This document shows positions 7,728 to 15,933 of a DNA stretch of 36,854 nucleotides, piece after piece. The stretch lies in IMG/VR virus record IMGVR_UViG_3300017991_000038, positions 1-36,854 of that record; one strand, given 5' to 3'. Source of the stretch: a virus. Below the pieces are notes generated by a model that saw only the letters and a program-made list of their open reading frames with translations, ran no database searches and was not told where the DNA came from. Numbering within the stretch: the stretch's first letter is position 1; the number at the start of each line of letters is the position of its first letter. The translations under genes and the position numbers were made by a program.

Positions 7728-9232
7728 GCAATGAACCAATATTCATAGCAACGAAAAGTAATAACGTGGTTTCGTTCAACGCGCTTTCATATTACGCGGT
7801 GAAGGGTGCACATTCACAGGTCCTTCCTACTGACCGATTCGCTGCAACAAATTACACAGACCGCGGACTCATTGAGCCCATTCATAATCCGGAGACCCTG
7901 ATAGGGATCTCTGAGATCAACACGTGGCATAACAAGTGCTGCGATGTAAAGGCAAATGATGTAGCGGGCCTCGGATATCACTTAGAGGGCGATGAGGACA
8001 AGGAGGTTGGATCCTTCTTCTCTGATGACGCTCGACATGGAAAACCAATAAGCTCCATCCTCGTTGAAGCCCAGCGTGATTTTGAACAACTGGGATATCT
8101 TGCGATGGAGGTTGTGAGAGAACTCTATGATCCTAATGGAAAACCATCAACGTTGGCCCACATACCAGGGCAAACAATTCGCGTTCACAAGGACGGGAAC
8201 AAGTACATGCAGAAGCGTGGAACAAAGGAGAGATGGTTTAAGGCTTTCGGATATGAGAAGGACGTGGACAAGGATAATGGGAATGAGTCTCCATTGAAAA
8301 GTTTGGATCCACAACAGAGAGCCACTGAGGTAATCTGGGAAATGGGTCCATCATCTCGCTCTGACTATTACGGACTGGCCCCAATCATCCCTGCGGTAGG
8401 AGCCGTGGAAGGAATGAGAGCCCTTCGTGATTACAACATAGACTTCTTTAGGAACCACGGTGTTCCAGCTTACGCGATCTATATCACAGGTGATTACAAC
8501 CTCGGGAAAAAGAAAAGAGTAAAGCTCGAGGATGATGGGACCGGAACACTGGGTGAGGACTACACTGGTGAGGAAGGGCAAACCGCATCCTACTTTGAGT
8601 ACGCCATCATAGCACAGATAAAACAGCATCTTGCTACACTTGCGCAGAACCCTCACAGCCCTTTGTTGATCGCTGTCCCAGGACAAACTCCAGAGTCACA
8701 GGTTAACATTGAGTTTAAACCTTTGGCTGTTGAAATTAAAGAAGCGTCCTTCAGGTTATACCGCAAGGACAACAGGGATGAAATAATTGTGGCTCACGGT
8801 GTTCCGGCCTACAGGATTGGACTTGTTGAAACCGGGTCACTTGGCGGATCAACCGCTGTTGAGTCTAACCGGATCTACAGGGACTCAGTTATCGCACCTA
8901 GGAAACAACGTCTTGCATCCTTAATGAACGTGTACATTATTAGACAGGGGTTTCAAAATAAGGGAACAACATTCTACTTCAATGACCTTGATCTTGCTGA
9001 AGAGACTCATGAAAAAGAAGTGGCTGAGTTCCTCTTTGATCGGGGTGCCATGCGTCCAGTTGATCTCATGAAAAGTTTTGGTGAAGAGTTTGGCCTAGAG
9101 ATTCCTACAGAGAAGGAACAACCCCACCTTTACCTTTACTACATGGATGGCAAACCCGTTGATTCTCTATTCAGCGACGACGCTCTAGAGGCTATCAAGA
9201 GTTTATCTGATGAACTATTAAGGAGTAATTAA
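7724..9232 (+). CDS. Portal protein (PBSX-like family), 502 aa
   Basis: The portal forms the dodecameric ring at the capsid vertex through which DNA passes. The chosen start is the ATG at 7724, overlapping the terminase stop as ATGA, with AGGAGG about 12 bases upstream. A longer start at 7685 lies deep in the terminase gene. Recognisable stretches include YYGLAPIIPAVGAVEGMRAL and HGVPAYRIGL followed by a clip/crown-type helix region (SNRIYRDSVIAPRKQR), as in PBSX-type portals. Size and position after TerL agree. Confidence 0.9.
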   Translation: MSNEPIFIATKSNNVVSFNALSYYAVKGAHSQVLPTDRFAATNYTDRGLIEPIHNPETLIGISEINTWHNKCCDVKANDVAGLGYHLEGDEDKEVGSFFSDDARHGKPISSILVEAQRDFEQLGYLAMEVVRELYDPNGKPSTLAHIPGQTIRVHKDGNKYMQKRGTKERWFKAFGYEKDVDKDNGNESPLKSLDPQQRATEVIWEMGPSSRSDYYGLAPIIPAVGAVEGMRALRDYNIDFFRNHGVPAYAIYITGDYNLGKKKRVKLEDDGTGTLGEDYTGEEGQTASYFEYAIIAQIKQHLATLAQNPHSPLLIAVPGQTPESQVNIEFKPLAVEIKEASFRLYRKDNRDEIIVAHGVPAYRIGLVETGSLGGSTAVESNRIYRDSVIAPRKQRLASLMNVYIIRQGFQNKGTTFYFNDLDLAEETHEKEVAEFLFDRGAMRPVDLMKSFGEEFGLEIPTEKEQPHLYLYYMDGKPVDSLFSDDALEAIKSLSDELLRSN

Positions 9233-9673
9233 ATGGCAAACATTTTTGCACCTACACGTGAAGAGTATGGAGACGGTACTGTTGAAGCTAAGGATCGAGT
9301 ATCCTTTGTTCAAACATCGTTTGCGAATAGTATTAGTGAGGCGGCATTAGAAGCAATAGCACCTGCTATGGATCTCACAAACATCACACGCCTGTTAATG
9401 CAGGTCATTACAGGTTCTCGGGATGTGACAGCTATTCAATTGAGATTCGGGACACCGAATGCTGATGGTAACATCGTCAGTGGCTATTTGGATTTATTTG
9501 ACAGTGATTTCCTAACGGACAGTGAACCACTTGATCTAAATACTTTAGCCGCAACTGATGTAGGGGTAGCGGAAGTTAAAACACCTGCAACTGGTTACGC
9601 ACAAGTGTGGATGAGATCTACAGTGGCTCCCGGTGAAATGACTGTTCAGGTAAATGGATTTTATGCGAGGTAA
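9233..9673 (+). CDS. Hypothetical virion-associated protein, 146 aa
   Basis: I do not recognise the family. The protein looks beta-rich, with a hydrophobic strand pattern (TRLLMQVITGSRDVTAIQL and YAQVWMRSTVAPG). AAGGAG precedes the ATG at 9233, immediately after the portal stop. Placement between portal and head morphogenesis genes, in the late operon, suggests a small capsid decoration or neck protein. This is inference from context. Confidence 0.7.
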   Translation: MANIFAPTREEYGDGTVEAKDRVSFVQTSFANSISEAALEAIAPAMDLTNITRLLMQVITGSRDVTAIQLRFGTPNADGNIVSGYLDLFDSDFLTDSEPLDLNTLAATDVGVAEVKTPATGYAQVWMRSTVAPGEMTVQVNGFYAR

Positions 9674-9675
9674 TC

Positions 9676-10095
9676 ATGGCTTTAGAGCAAATAAAAACAT
9701 CAGATAAGAACCCTGCTGGCGCGTATGGCCAGAAGAATAAACTTATCAACGAATTCGTTTCCGACAAAGTAGGTGACAAGTTGCTCCCAGTTACCCATCC
9801 TATCAATTGCAAGGGGATTGGAAAGCTGGCTTTTATAGTCACAAATGAAAGCTCCAAGGATGCCGTGGCGGACATTGTTGTAATGATGTCTGACGATCCA
9901 GCAGCTCAAGGGATTAAACTGGAAATAGAGCCCGATGCAGTTCCTTCTGGTTATAAAACCTTGGCTGCTCAGAGCATGGCCTTTTTAAAGATCGAAGACG
10001 CTGGACTCATGTGCTGGCTTCAACTCTTTGCTCAGGCTCCGGAAGGAAAGACCGTTGATTTAACTGTAATGGTGGTAGGTGAAAGACTTAAATAA
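9676..10095 (+). CDS. Hypothetical virion-associated protein, 139 aa
   Basis: This is a second beta-rich small protein, directly after the previous one. It contains strand-like blocks (GKLAFIVTNESS, VADIVVMMSDDP, TVDLTVMVVGERL) consistent with a beta sandwich. There is no cysteine cluster, transmembrane segment or catalytic motif. The two neighbours may be a pair of head-surface proteins. The next gene starts within its last 17 bases. Confidence 0.7.
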   Translation: MALEQIKTSDKNPAGAYGQKNKLINEFVSDKVGDKLLPVTHPINCKGIGKLAFIVTNESSKDAVADIVVMMSDDPAAQGIKLEIEPDAVPSGYKTLAAQSMAFLKIEDAGLMCWLQLFAQAPEGKTVDLTVMVVGERLK

Positions 10096-10837
10096 ATATA
10101 TTGCTGTGGAACGCCTTTATGGAAGGCTCGCAGTTAAGGCTAGATCAAAGAACGAGGCTGCCCTTGCTCGTAGATTGCAGGGAGTTTTTGACAAGGCTAA
10201 AAAGAGGATCCTTAAGAAGATGGTGACCAATGGACAACTACAAAGGACCGTTGCGCTGGCTTCTCTTGATCCGCTCTACAACGAGGTAGGGGATTTGATC
10301 TATCAATCTGTCTTAGTAGAAGCAGCTGGTGCTCCAGCTTCAATAGTCCTCTTACAAGAGTTGGCTTTCCAGGCTTCAACCCTCACAATGAATAGACTTA
10401 AGGGGGATCTTAATACAACCTTGACCCAGGCGTATCAACAGGGACTTGGTACTAAAGAGACTGCGGAACTCATTAAAGGAGAATTCAAAGGGCTCACCTC
10501 CTACGAGGCTGAGAGGATCGCGAGGACTGAGGTCAATAGTGCTCAGTCAAATGCTCGAATCGCGAAGATGTATGCTGCGGGTGTCCAGTACGTTCAATGG
10601 TGGTCAGCAAATGATAAGCGAACACGGAGCTCACACGAAGAAATACACGGACTAATTGTAAGGAAAGGTGATACTTTTCCTAATGGTTTAAAACATCCAC
10701 ATGATAGGAGCGGGCCTATTGGTGAGTGGATTAGTTGTAGGTGTAGACCTATACCATTCTTAATGCCCGCGAATATGGCTCCGCCACCTGGTAAGCAATC
10801 TTTCTACGAGTATGAGCTTATTAGACTGGCTGCATAG
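10079..10837 (+). CDS. Head morphogenesis protein (SPP1 gp7 / Mu F-like), 252 aa
   Basis: The C-terminal half carries the family hallmark: a helix with YEAERIARTEVNSAQ, then WWSANDKRTRSSHEE and a final CRCRPIPFLMP. Members are minor head proteins that bind the portal and help DNA ejection or capsid assembly. The start is GTG at 10079, inside the end of the previous gene, with a weak purine-rich site before it. The size and the place between portal and protease are usual for this family. Confidence 0.88.
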   Translation: MKDLNKYIAVERLYGRLAVKARSKNEAALARRLQGVFDKAKKRILKKMVTNGQLQRTVALASLDPLYNEVGDLIYQSVLVEAAGAPASIVLLQELAFQASTLTMNRLKGDLNTTLTQAYQQGLGTKETAELIKGEFKGLTSYEAERIARTEVNSAQSNARIAKMYAAGVQYVQWWSANDKRTRSSHEEIHGLIVRKGDTFPNGLKHPHDRSGPIGEWISCRCRPIPFLMPANMAPPPGKQSFYEYELIRLAA

Positions 10838-10848
10838 GAGGGACTACG

Positions 10849-11928
10849 ATGTCAGCATTCGATGAATTTAATTACTTCCTTTCCCAAGCAGAGCAAATGG
10901 GAATCGATGTGAGTAATCTTCGATCAAAGGTACAGAAGATTACACGGGAAATGACCGAGGCTTTTATCAAGGAACTTGATGAGGGTCCTTCATTAAGCGG
11001 GACGATTGTTACAAAGAACGCCGCAAAGCAGATTGTGGTTGGACCAGTTCTCGTTCCTGGTGAAAAGGACAGTGATGGTGAATCTCTCACTTCACAAAAG
11101 ATTGAGCAGGTGGCTTACGATTTCATGGAACATTTCAGGTACGTGGACCTAAGCCATACCCTAAAACAATCCGGAGTACCAGTATCCTCAGATCTTTTGC
11201 GCTTCGAGGAACGGTATGAGATTGATGGGGAGGAAATGGTTCTTCCTGCGGGCACCTGGATGTTGGGCGTGAAGGTGCATGAAGATGCTTGGCCTGATGT
11301 AGAAAGCGGCTCATTAAAAGGGTTCTCCGTTATGGGTGCTAAAAAGAATGACGTGGAATCTTTCATGGCTGCAAAGAGTGCAGGGCCCATTGGGATGCAC
11401 TTTGATGGTACGAAATATAGAAAGACTTTGCTCAAGGATCTGGGACCGGATTGGGTTGGAGTGGCGGTCTCCATCCTTCCTAATCCTTCAGTTTTCAAGA
11501 GCAGGTTTATAGCGGTGAAGGAGGAGGGCGACAGCTGGTACAGGCGACTCCTTCATGGATTAAAAGGCAAGAAAAAGGAGGAACCAACTATGCCTTTGAC
11601 GGAAGAAGAAAAACAGGAGTTCACAGATCTTATTAAGACTGAGACCTCCGCAGCGGTAAAAGCAGCTGTCCCTGAGATTGTGGAAGCAGTCACAGAGAAA
11701 GCTAAAGCGGACCCTCCTCCCGCGGAAGAACCAAAGGAGAATGAGGAAATAACAGCTCTTAAGGGCAAGATCGAGGAAATGGAAGCTACTCATAAGAAAG
11801 ATCTCGAGAAGATCGATGAGTTCATCAAGACTGTTTCAACGCCCAACGCGCTCAAGGGCTCCAGCCCGTCGGAACCTGCCGTCCCCAATTTCAAGAGGGA
11901 TATAGCGGGCCGTCGGATTTATGATTAG
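10849..11928 (+). CDS. Capsid maturation protease with C-terminal scaffold (XkdF-like), 359 aa
   Basis: Residues ~50-230 resemble the XkdF/S78-type prohead serine proteases, with a candidate histidine in VDLSHTL (H103) and serine in KGFSVMG (S160). Such enzymes trim scaffold and capsid during head maturation. Residues ~245-340 are a charged helical coiled coil (TEEEKQEFTDLIK, ITALKGKIEEMEA), which is the scaffold part. An internal start at 11590 would express the scaffold alone. A GGAGGG site lies before the ATG. It precedes the capsid gene, as in most HK97-fold phages. Confidence 0.85.
   Translation: MSAFDEFNYFLSQAEQMGIDVSNLRSKVQKITREMTEAFIKELDEGPSLSGTIVTKNAAKQIVVGPVLVPGEKDSDGESLTSQKIEQVAYDFMEHFRYVDLSHTLKQSGVPVSSDLLRFEERYEIDGEEMVLPAGTWMLGVKVHEDAWPDVESGSLKGFSVMGAKKNDVESFMAAKSAGPIGMHFDGTKYRKTLLKDLGPDWVGVAVSILPNPSVFKSRFIAVKEEGDSWYRRLLHGLKGKKKEEPTMPLTEEEKQEFTDLIKTETSAAVKAAVPEIVEAVTEKAKADPPPAEEPKENEEITALKGKIEEMEATHKKDLEKIDEFIKTVSTPNALKGSSPSEPAVPNFKRDIAGRRIYD
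11590..11928 (+). CDS. Nested in-frame scaffold protein, 112 aa
   Basis: The ATG at 11590 is codon 248 of the protease gene. AAGGAGGA lies 8 bases before it, a far better ribosome site than chance would place inside a gene. The product, MPLTEEEKQEF onward, is the predicted coiled-coil scaffold region. In lambda the scaffold Nu3 is made in the same way from within the protease gene C. Translation from this site is inferred. Confidence 0.7.
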   Translation: MPLTEEEKQEFTDLIKTETSAAVKAAVPEIVEAVTEKAKADPPPAEEPKENEEITALKGKIEEMEATHKKDLEKIDEFIKTVSTPNALKGSSPSEPAVPNFKRDIAGRRIYD

Positions 11929-11939
11929 GGAGGTGCATC

Positions 11940-13169
11940 TTGCCTACACTATCTGAAATGCTGGCAAATTTGGATGCTGCCTTTAAGGGCATCACCACGC
12001 AGGCTACTCTGGGTGATACGATCCTGGAACCGGAACAGTTTAACCGCTATGTCCGGACCCTGCAACACAAAACTGTCGTACTCCAGAGGTACCGCTTGCA
12101 GATCATGAACGCTCCCAAGGTGGACATCGATCGCATTGCTTTCGGTGAAAGGGTCATGGGACCTCCTCCGGTAGAAGGACAGCCCAAAGCTGAAAGCGAT
12201 TGGGTATCTCCTCAGTTCGCTCAACATCAGCTGATCTCTGCGCGCATGCAGGGAGTGGTTTCGATCACAGATCAGATGTTGAGGAATAACCCTGAGCGGG
12301 CGGGACTCCAGGGAACCATAGTCGACATGATGTCGGAACGTGGCGGACTGGACATCGAAGAGCAGGCGATCAAGGGTGACACCGGATCAGGTGACGCGTT
12401 TCTTGCACTCAATGATGGTTGGTTAAAACTTACCAGACGTGAATGCGTTGAAGACGCTGATGCTGCATACGATGATGCCTCATCTGCTTCCTTTTCGACA
12501 GGGGTTGGTGAAACAACCGCTACAGTGTGGTATGACAAGCTTCCTATAACAGAAGGAACCTTCGAGATTTATACTACATCAACTTCAGGAACCCTGGTTG
12601 CTGACGAAGATGGCGATGGTGTTATCGACCAGGTAGCTGCTTCAGGGATCGCTGGAACAATCGACTATGAAAATGGTAAGATCGTTCTCACTGGTCTCAC
12701 AGCGTCCACGGATTACTTTGTTAAGTACACCGCGGAATCCTTTGACCGCAACGCATCCTCCGGAGTACTCTTCCCTGAGAACATGTTTGATCGCTTGATC
12801 AAAGTCGTTCCTAAAGAATACTTCATGCGTCCTTCGGAATGGGATCTCAATGTTCCTTGGTGGGTTCTCAAAGCCTATCGCGATATCCTGAAAGCCCGTG
12901 GTACAGATCTTGGTGACAAGTTCCAGACCACCGGCAGTGGAGCCGTTCGCGTGCAGTACGAGGACGTCTGGGTTCAGTATGTTCCGAACATGCCGAAGAA
13001 CAAGGCGTGGCTCACACATCCTGACAACACCATCTACGGAATTTTCCACGAGGTGGAGATGGAACAGGAACGCGAAGCGAAAGCAAAGCGCACGAATATC
13101 ATAATCGATACCGAGACGGACTACCAGTTCGAAGAACCGGAAGCCACCGTCGTAGCAACAATCTATTGA
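11940..13169 (+). CDS. Major capsid protein (HK97 fold) with inserted accessory domain, 409 aa
   Basis: This is the shell protein of the head. The N-terminal arm and E-loop regions (VVLQRYRLQIMNAPKVDIDR, then SARMQGVVSITDQML) and the C-terminal core ending FEEPEATVVATIY fit XkdG-type HK97-fold capsid proteins. Residues ~176-270 interrupt the fold with an independent beta domain (STGVGETTATVWY, then ASGIAGTIDYENG, then GLTASTDY). A matching copy sits in the tail tube protein. The best start is TTG at 11940, with GGGAGGT 5 bases upstream. The next ATG, 18 bases in, lacks such a site. A strong UUCG hairpin follows the stop. Confidence 0.88.
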   Translation: MPTLSEMLANLDAAFKGITTQATLGDTILEPEQFNRYVRTLQHKTVVLQRYRLQIMNAPKVDIDRIAFGERVMGPPPVEGQPKAESDWVSPQFAQHQLISARMQGVVSITDQMLRNNPERAGLQGTIVDMMSERGGLDIEEQAIKGDTGSGDAFLALNDGWLKLTRRECVEDADAAYDDASSASFSTGVGETTATVWYDKLPITEGTFEIYTTSTSGTLVADEDGDGVIDQVAASGIAGTIDYENGKIVLTGLTASTDYFVKYTAESFDRNASSGVLFPENMFDRLIKVVPKEYFMRPSEWDLNVPWWVLKAYRDILKARGTDLGDKFQTTGSGAVRVQYEDVWVQYVPNMPKNKAWLTHPDNTIYGIFHEVEMEQEREAKAKRTNIIIDTETDYQFEEPEATVVATIY

Positions 13170-13176
13170 CCCTAGG

Positions 13177-13196
13177 GTGGGGGCTTCGGCCCCCAC
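13177..13196 (+). terminator. Stable C(UUCG)G hairpin after the capsid gene
   Basis: A perfect 8-bp stem, GTGGGGGC with GCCCCCAC, closes a TTCG tetraloop just after the capsid stop. It is followed by CAAAAGG rather than a T run, so it is not a classic intrinsic terminator. It more likely protects the 3' end of the abundant capsid message or causes partial termination. Confidence 0.7.
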
Positions 13197-13211
13197 AAAA
13201 GGTTTAAAACT

Positions 13212-13430
13212 ATGACTGAATTTACAAAACAAGAACTTTTAGATCTTAAGCCATGTATGGAATGGAAAATTGAGATCTTACGTTGGCCGAGACTTATCAT
13301 AACTGCCAAGGAAATCAAAGAGACTCTTGATGAATCCGGCAAAAAGAACTATGAGTTCGTGCAAATCATGAGCCGCTCAGATAAAATGTCCACTGCGATG
13401 ATCAAGGAAGGTGTCGCTAAAGATGTGTAA
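13212..13430 (+). CDS. Hypothetical protein ending in a broken ankyrin-like repeat, 72 aa
   Basis: The protein starts MTEFTKQELLDLKP. Its last residues (MIKEGVAKDV) look like the beginning of an ankyrin repeat. A TAA at 13428-13430 ends it, but the same frame continues with the rest of the repeat up to 13514. It lies between the capsid and connector genes, where a small head protein is common. It may be a natural short product, a nonsense mutant or a readthrough gene. A weak purine stretch (AAAAGG) precedes the ATG. Confidence 0.65.
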   Translation: MTEFTKQELLDLKPCMEWKIEILRWPRLIITAKEIKETLDESGKKNYEFVQIMSRSDKMSTAMIKEGVAKDV

Positions 13431-13514
13431 GATAGATTCGGACGGACTCCTCTACAAGTGGCTAAGGAAAGAGGTTTTGTAGATGCAGCCAAAGTTTTAA
13501 AAGAGGAGGTGTGA
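13431..13514 (+). pseudogene. In-frame ankyrin-repeat remnant after the stop codon
   Basis: In the same frame as 13212-13430, the 27 codons after the TAA encode DRFGRTPLQVAKERG, then FVDAAKVLKEEV, then stop. This is a clear ankyrin-repeat half (GRTPL...A...G...VLL pattern). It has no start codon with a ribosome site of its own. The sequence therefore looks like the C-terminal part of the upstream gene cut off by one stop codon. Its last bases double as the ribosome site (AGAGGAGGTG) of the next gene. Confidence 0.65.
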
Positions 13515-13515
13515 A

Positions 13516-15018
13516 ATGGCAGTATATGAATTTGGTCCGGATAAGACCTACGCCAGTCCACAGGCTGCTCTTGAAGCCTTAGCTGCTGCTGTTGGTAGTG
13601 CTGAATTTACGGAGACTCATATTTTACGTGGGTACACCGGAACCTATACACCTCCTACAGGTGATACAGTACTAAACATTCACACCGTAGAACCTTCATT
13701 ATTTTTATCAGGACCTCACTGGTTGAAAATTGAAGGGGCTGAAGGTGAGAGTGTAAAGTTTGAAGGGAAATATTGCGCAGACGCAGATCAAAGATTCATG
13801 AACAATGTATGGTTCTCTAATATCGAAATGGAAGTCACTGAGAATGATGGGCGTGCTTTAAACTTTGCCTACTTTAATGGGTTAATTTGGATTTTTCCAG
13901 ACGGCTTCCTGTATGAAGACTGCAACATTCACTGCGATGAGGGTTTAACTGGTACTTATGGAATCTACAATGCTTCTTACCGGACTTTTATAGAACAATC
14001 AAAGATCCAGGGATTTAGAACCTGCGTAGGTATAAGGGATGAGACTTTTGGGCATGGACTTATTACTACCTTTATGAATGGATCTATACTTGAAAGTCCT
14101 GAATACGGGTTCTATATTTTCGATGATCAAGTTGAAGAAGCGATATATCTGGTAAGTGCTTTAGGTTGCACTATAAAATCTAAGATTGGTGTTCATGCTT
14201 CTGGATCAGCGTGGAATCTTGGAGCTGCAATTAGCTTCAACTCCATTTGGGATCACAGTGTAGAGGACGGACTGGTTGTTGAAATTCCGGACATAGGATC
14301 TGGATCATTTTACTTCTATGGTGATGGATCTTTATTCTCAGTTTACGAATACTTCTTAGATGACAAATGGGGATCTTACACAGTAGAAGATGCAATGACA
14401 TTTTATAGAGCCATGCTAAGAGCTCATTTACATTCCAATGCTGTGGCAGGTGAACCTGATTACTTAAAACTCGATGAGGATCTATATCCGGAATCCGGTA
14501 GTCCGGCTTTGCAGTTCGGCGTAGGAGCGCCCTATCTCAGCCTTAATGGTGTTAGTGGATCCAGGGGAATGACCGACTGTGGAGCGTACCAGCCTTCACC
14601 TATTGGCTACTGTACCCCTGACCAAGTCATTCGAATGACCGGAATACAAGACCAGGAATTTGAAGAGATCGAAGGAAGACTAAATGAGCAGCTGATTATA
14701 TGGATTAGCCAAGCTTCCCAGATCATTGACCAATACACACTGAAAACTTGGGACTACCCATGGCCGGAAGGAATTTGCAGAGCTTGCACCATGATGGCGT
14801 CCAACATTGTAGGACTTGCAAGACAGCGTAGGAAATTGGATGCGATATCTCCGCAGGACATCACCCTTAAAATAGTTCGTGAACGTGAAAGTGAGATCCT
14901 TACTAGCGAAGTGAAGGAGATCTTGGATCTTTTCACCGAAGCGAAAATAGGTGATGGGACTGAGGACTACAGTAATTTTGGAATGTCAACTTACACGCAC
15001 GAGGATGATGATGCATGA
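13516..15018 (+). CDS. Beta-helix protein fused to a head-tail connector, 500 aa
   Basis: The protein has two parts. Residues 1 to ~360 look like a right-handed parallel beta-helix of the pectate-lyase type: an N-terminal KTYASPQAALEAL cap, repeated short turns with buried hydrophobics (NVWFSNIEM, LIWIFPDGFLYEDCNIH, CTIKSKIGVH) and a terminal GMTDCGAYQP as in many surface-binding helices. From residue ~365 it becomes a helical connector of the gp6/gp15 (YqbG) type (YCTPDQVIRM, then WISQASQIIDQYT, then MMASNIVGLARQRR). That domain forms the ring under the portal. There is no internal start between the two parts. The fusion implies beta-helices displayed around the phage neck. AGGAGGTG precedes the ATG. 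Confidence 0.82.
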   Translation: MAVYEFGPDKTYASPQAALEALAAAVGSAEFTETHILRGYTGTYTPPTGDTVLNIHTVEPSLFLSGPHWLKIEGAEGESVKFEGKYCADADQRFMNNVWFSNIEMEVTENDGRALNFAYFNGLIWIFPDGFLYEDCNIHCDEGLTGTYGIYNASYRTFIEQSKIQGFRTCVGIRDETFGHGLITTFMNGSILESPEYGFYIFDDQVEEAIYLVSALGCTIKSKIGVHASGSAWNLGAAISFNSIWDHSVEDGLVVEIPDIGSGSFYFYGDGSLFSVYEYFLDDKWGSYTVEDAMTFYRAMLRAHLHSNAVAGEPDYLKLDEDLYPESGSPALQFGVGAPYLSLNGVSGSRGMTDCGAYQPSPIGYCTPDQVIRMTGIQDQEFEEIEGRLNEQLIIWISQASQIIDQYTLKTWDYPWPEGICRACTMMASNIVGLARQRRKLDAISPQDITLKIVRERESEILTSEVKEILDLFTEAKIGDGTEDYSNFGMSTYTHEDDDA

Positions 15019-15472
15019 TCCTTTAAAAGTAGAGTTTGATTTTTCAGATTTAGATAAGTTCGCTAGGGAATTTATTGTTGAAATAATCCCTGAGATCTTA
15101 GAGCAAGTCGCGATCTCACTCTTTGGAGAGATCTCAAAGGAGGCTCCGGTAGACACCGGGCGTCTGGCTGGATCAGTTAAGTTTCCGGAATCATCTGGAA
15201 AGAATGAATTCACTATTTCAATCAACGCTTACTATTGGAAGTATGTTCAGTTTGGAACAGGGATTCATGGACCCAGCAAAAAAGCCTTTGATATTTTTCC
15301 TAAGAGTAAAAAAGCCTTGAGCTTTAAAGCCGGTGGGCAGAACGTTGTGGTTAGAGCAGTTAGAAATCATCCAGGTCAAAAGCCTAATCCTTTTATTGAT
15401 AGGGCCATTGATACAGTGGAAGGAAAGATTGATGAAATAGCGGATAGCATTATAGCGAGGTACGCTACATGA
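15011..15472 (+). CDS. Head-tail joining/tail completion protein (HK97 gp10-like), 153 aa
   Basis: It contains the family pattern APVDTGRLAGSVKF in the first half and, near the end, HPGQKPNPFIDRAID. Both are hallmarks of HK97 gp10-like proteins, which sit at the head-tail junction. Four in-frame starts are possible. The ATG at 15011 is chosen because GAGG lies 6 bases before it, whereas the ATGs at 15005 and 15008 are too close to that site. The gene overlaps the end of the connector gene by 8 bases. Confidence 0.85.
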   Translation: MHDPLKVEFDFSDLDKFAREFIVEIIPEILEQVAISLFGEISKEAPVDTGRLAGSVKFPESSGKNEFTISINAYYWKYVQFGTGIHGPSKKAFDIFPKSKKALSFKAGGQNVVVRAVRNHPGQKPNPFIDRAIDTVEGKIDEIADSIIARYAT

Positions 15473-15933
15473 GTTTAATTTCAAAATTAGAAAATATTAG
15501 ATCTGAGATAGGGAACCGGATAAAGAATAGTCTCGGGGAAGATATAAATGATTGCATCGTTGGAAGGAAGGACCAGGCCTACAAATTTAAGCCGCCCCTC
15601 ATTTGGGTTCTCCCTGAACCAAGTACAATTAATCCGGAAGGGATGATGGCACTGCACGAAGATTGGTTCCCAGTGTATCACATCATTGGGATCTCGATGA
15701 AAAAAGATCCTGAAGATGCAAGGAAAGAAGCTGAGTCGCTAGCCATCCGAGCCAGCGCTTCCCTATTTAAGAACCCGACGACAGGAAACGTAGATAAAAC
15801 ACTAGGCGATTTAGTGCATTATATAAAGAGAATAGGGTGGTCACCCGGAGATACTCGTATCATAGATAATGAGACTCTTCATGGAGCCGCTGTCCAGATC
15901 AAAATGAGATTCGAAACAGAGGAGGTCGAATAA
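15469..15933 (+). CDS. Tail terminator-like protein, 154 aa
   Basis: The start overlaps the previous stop as ATGA, and the stop overlaps the tail tube start by one base. Size, order and a strand-rich core (PPLIWVLPEPS, YHIIGISMKKD) fit tail terminator proteins, which cap the tail tube before joining to the head. No strong sequence motif defines the family, so this call rests mostly on gene order. Confidence 0.6.
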   Translation: MSLISKLENIRSEIGNRIKNSLGEDINDCIVGRKDQAYKFKPPLIWVLPEPSTINPEGMMALHEDWFPVYHIIGISMKKDPEDARKEAESLAIRASASLFKNPTTGNVDKTLGDLVHYIKRIGWSPGDTRIIDNETLHGAAVQIKMRFETEEVE

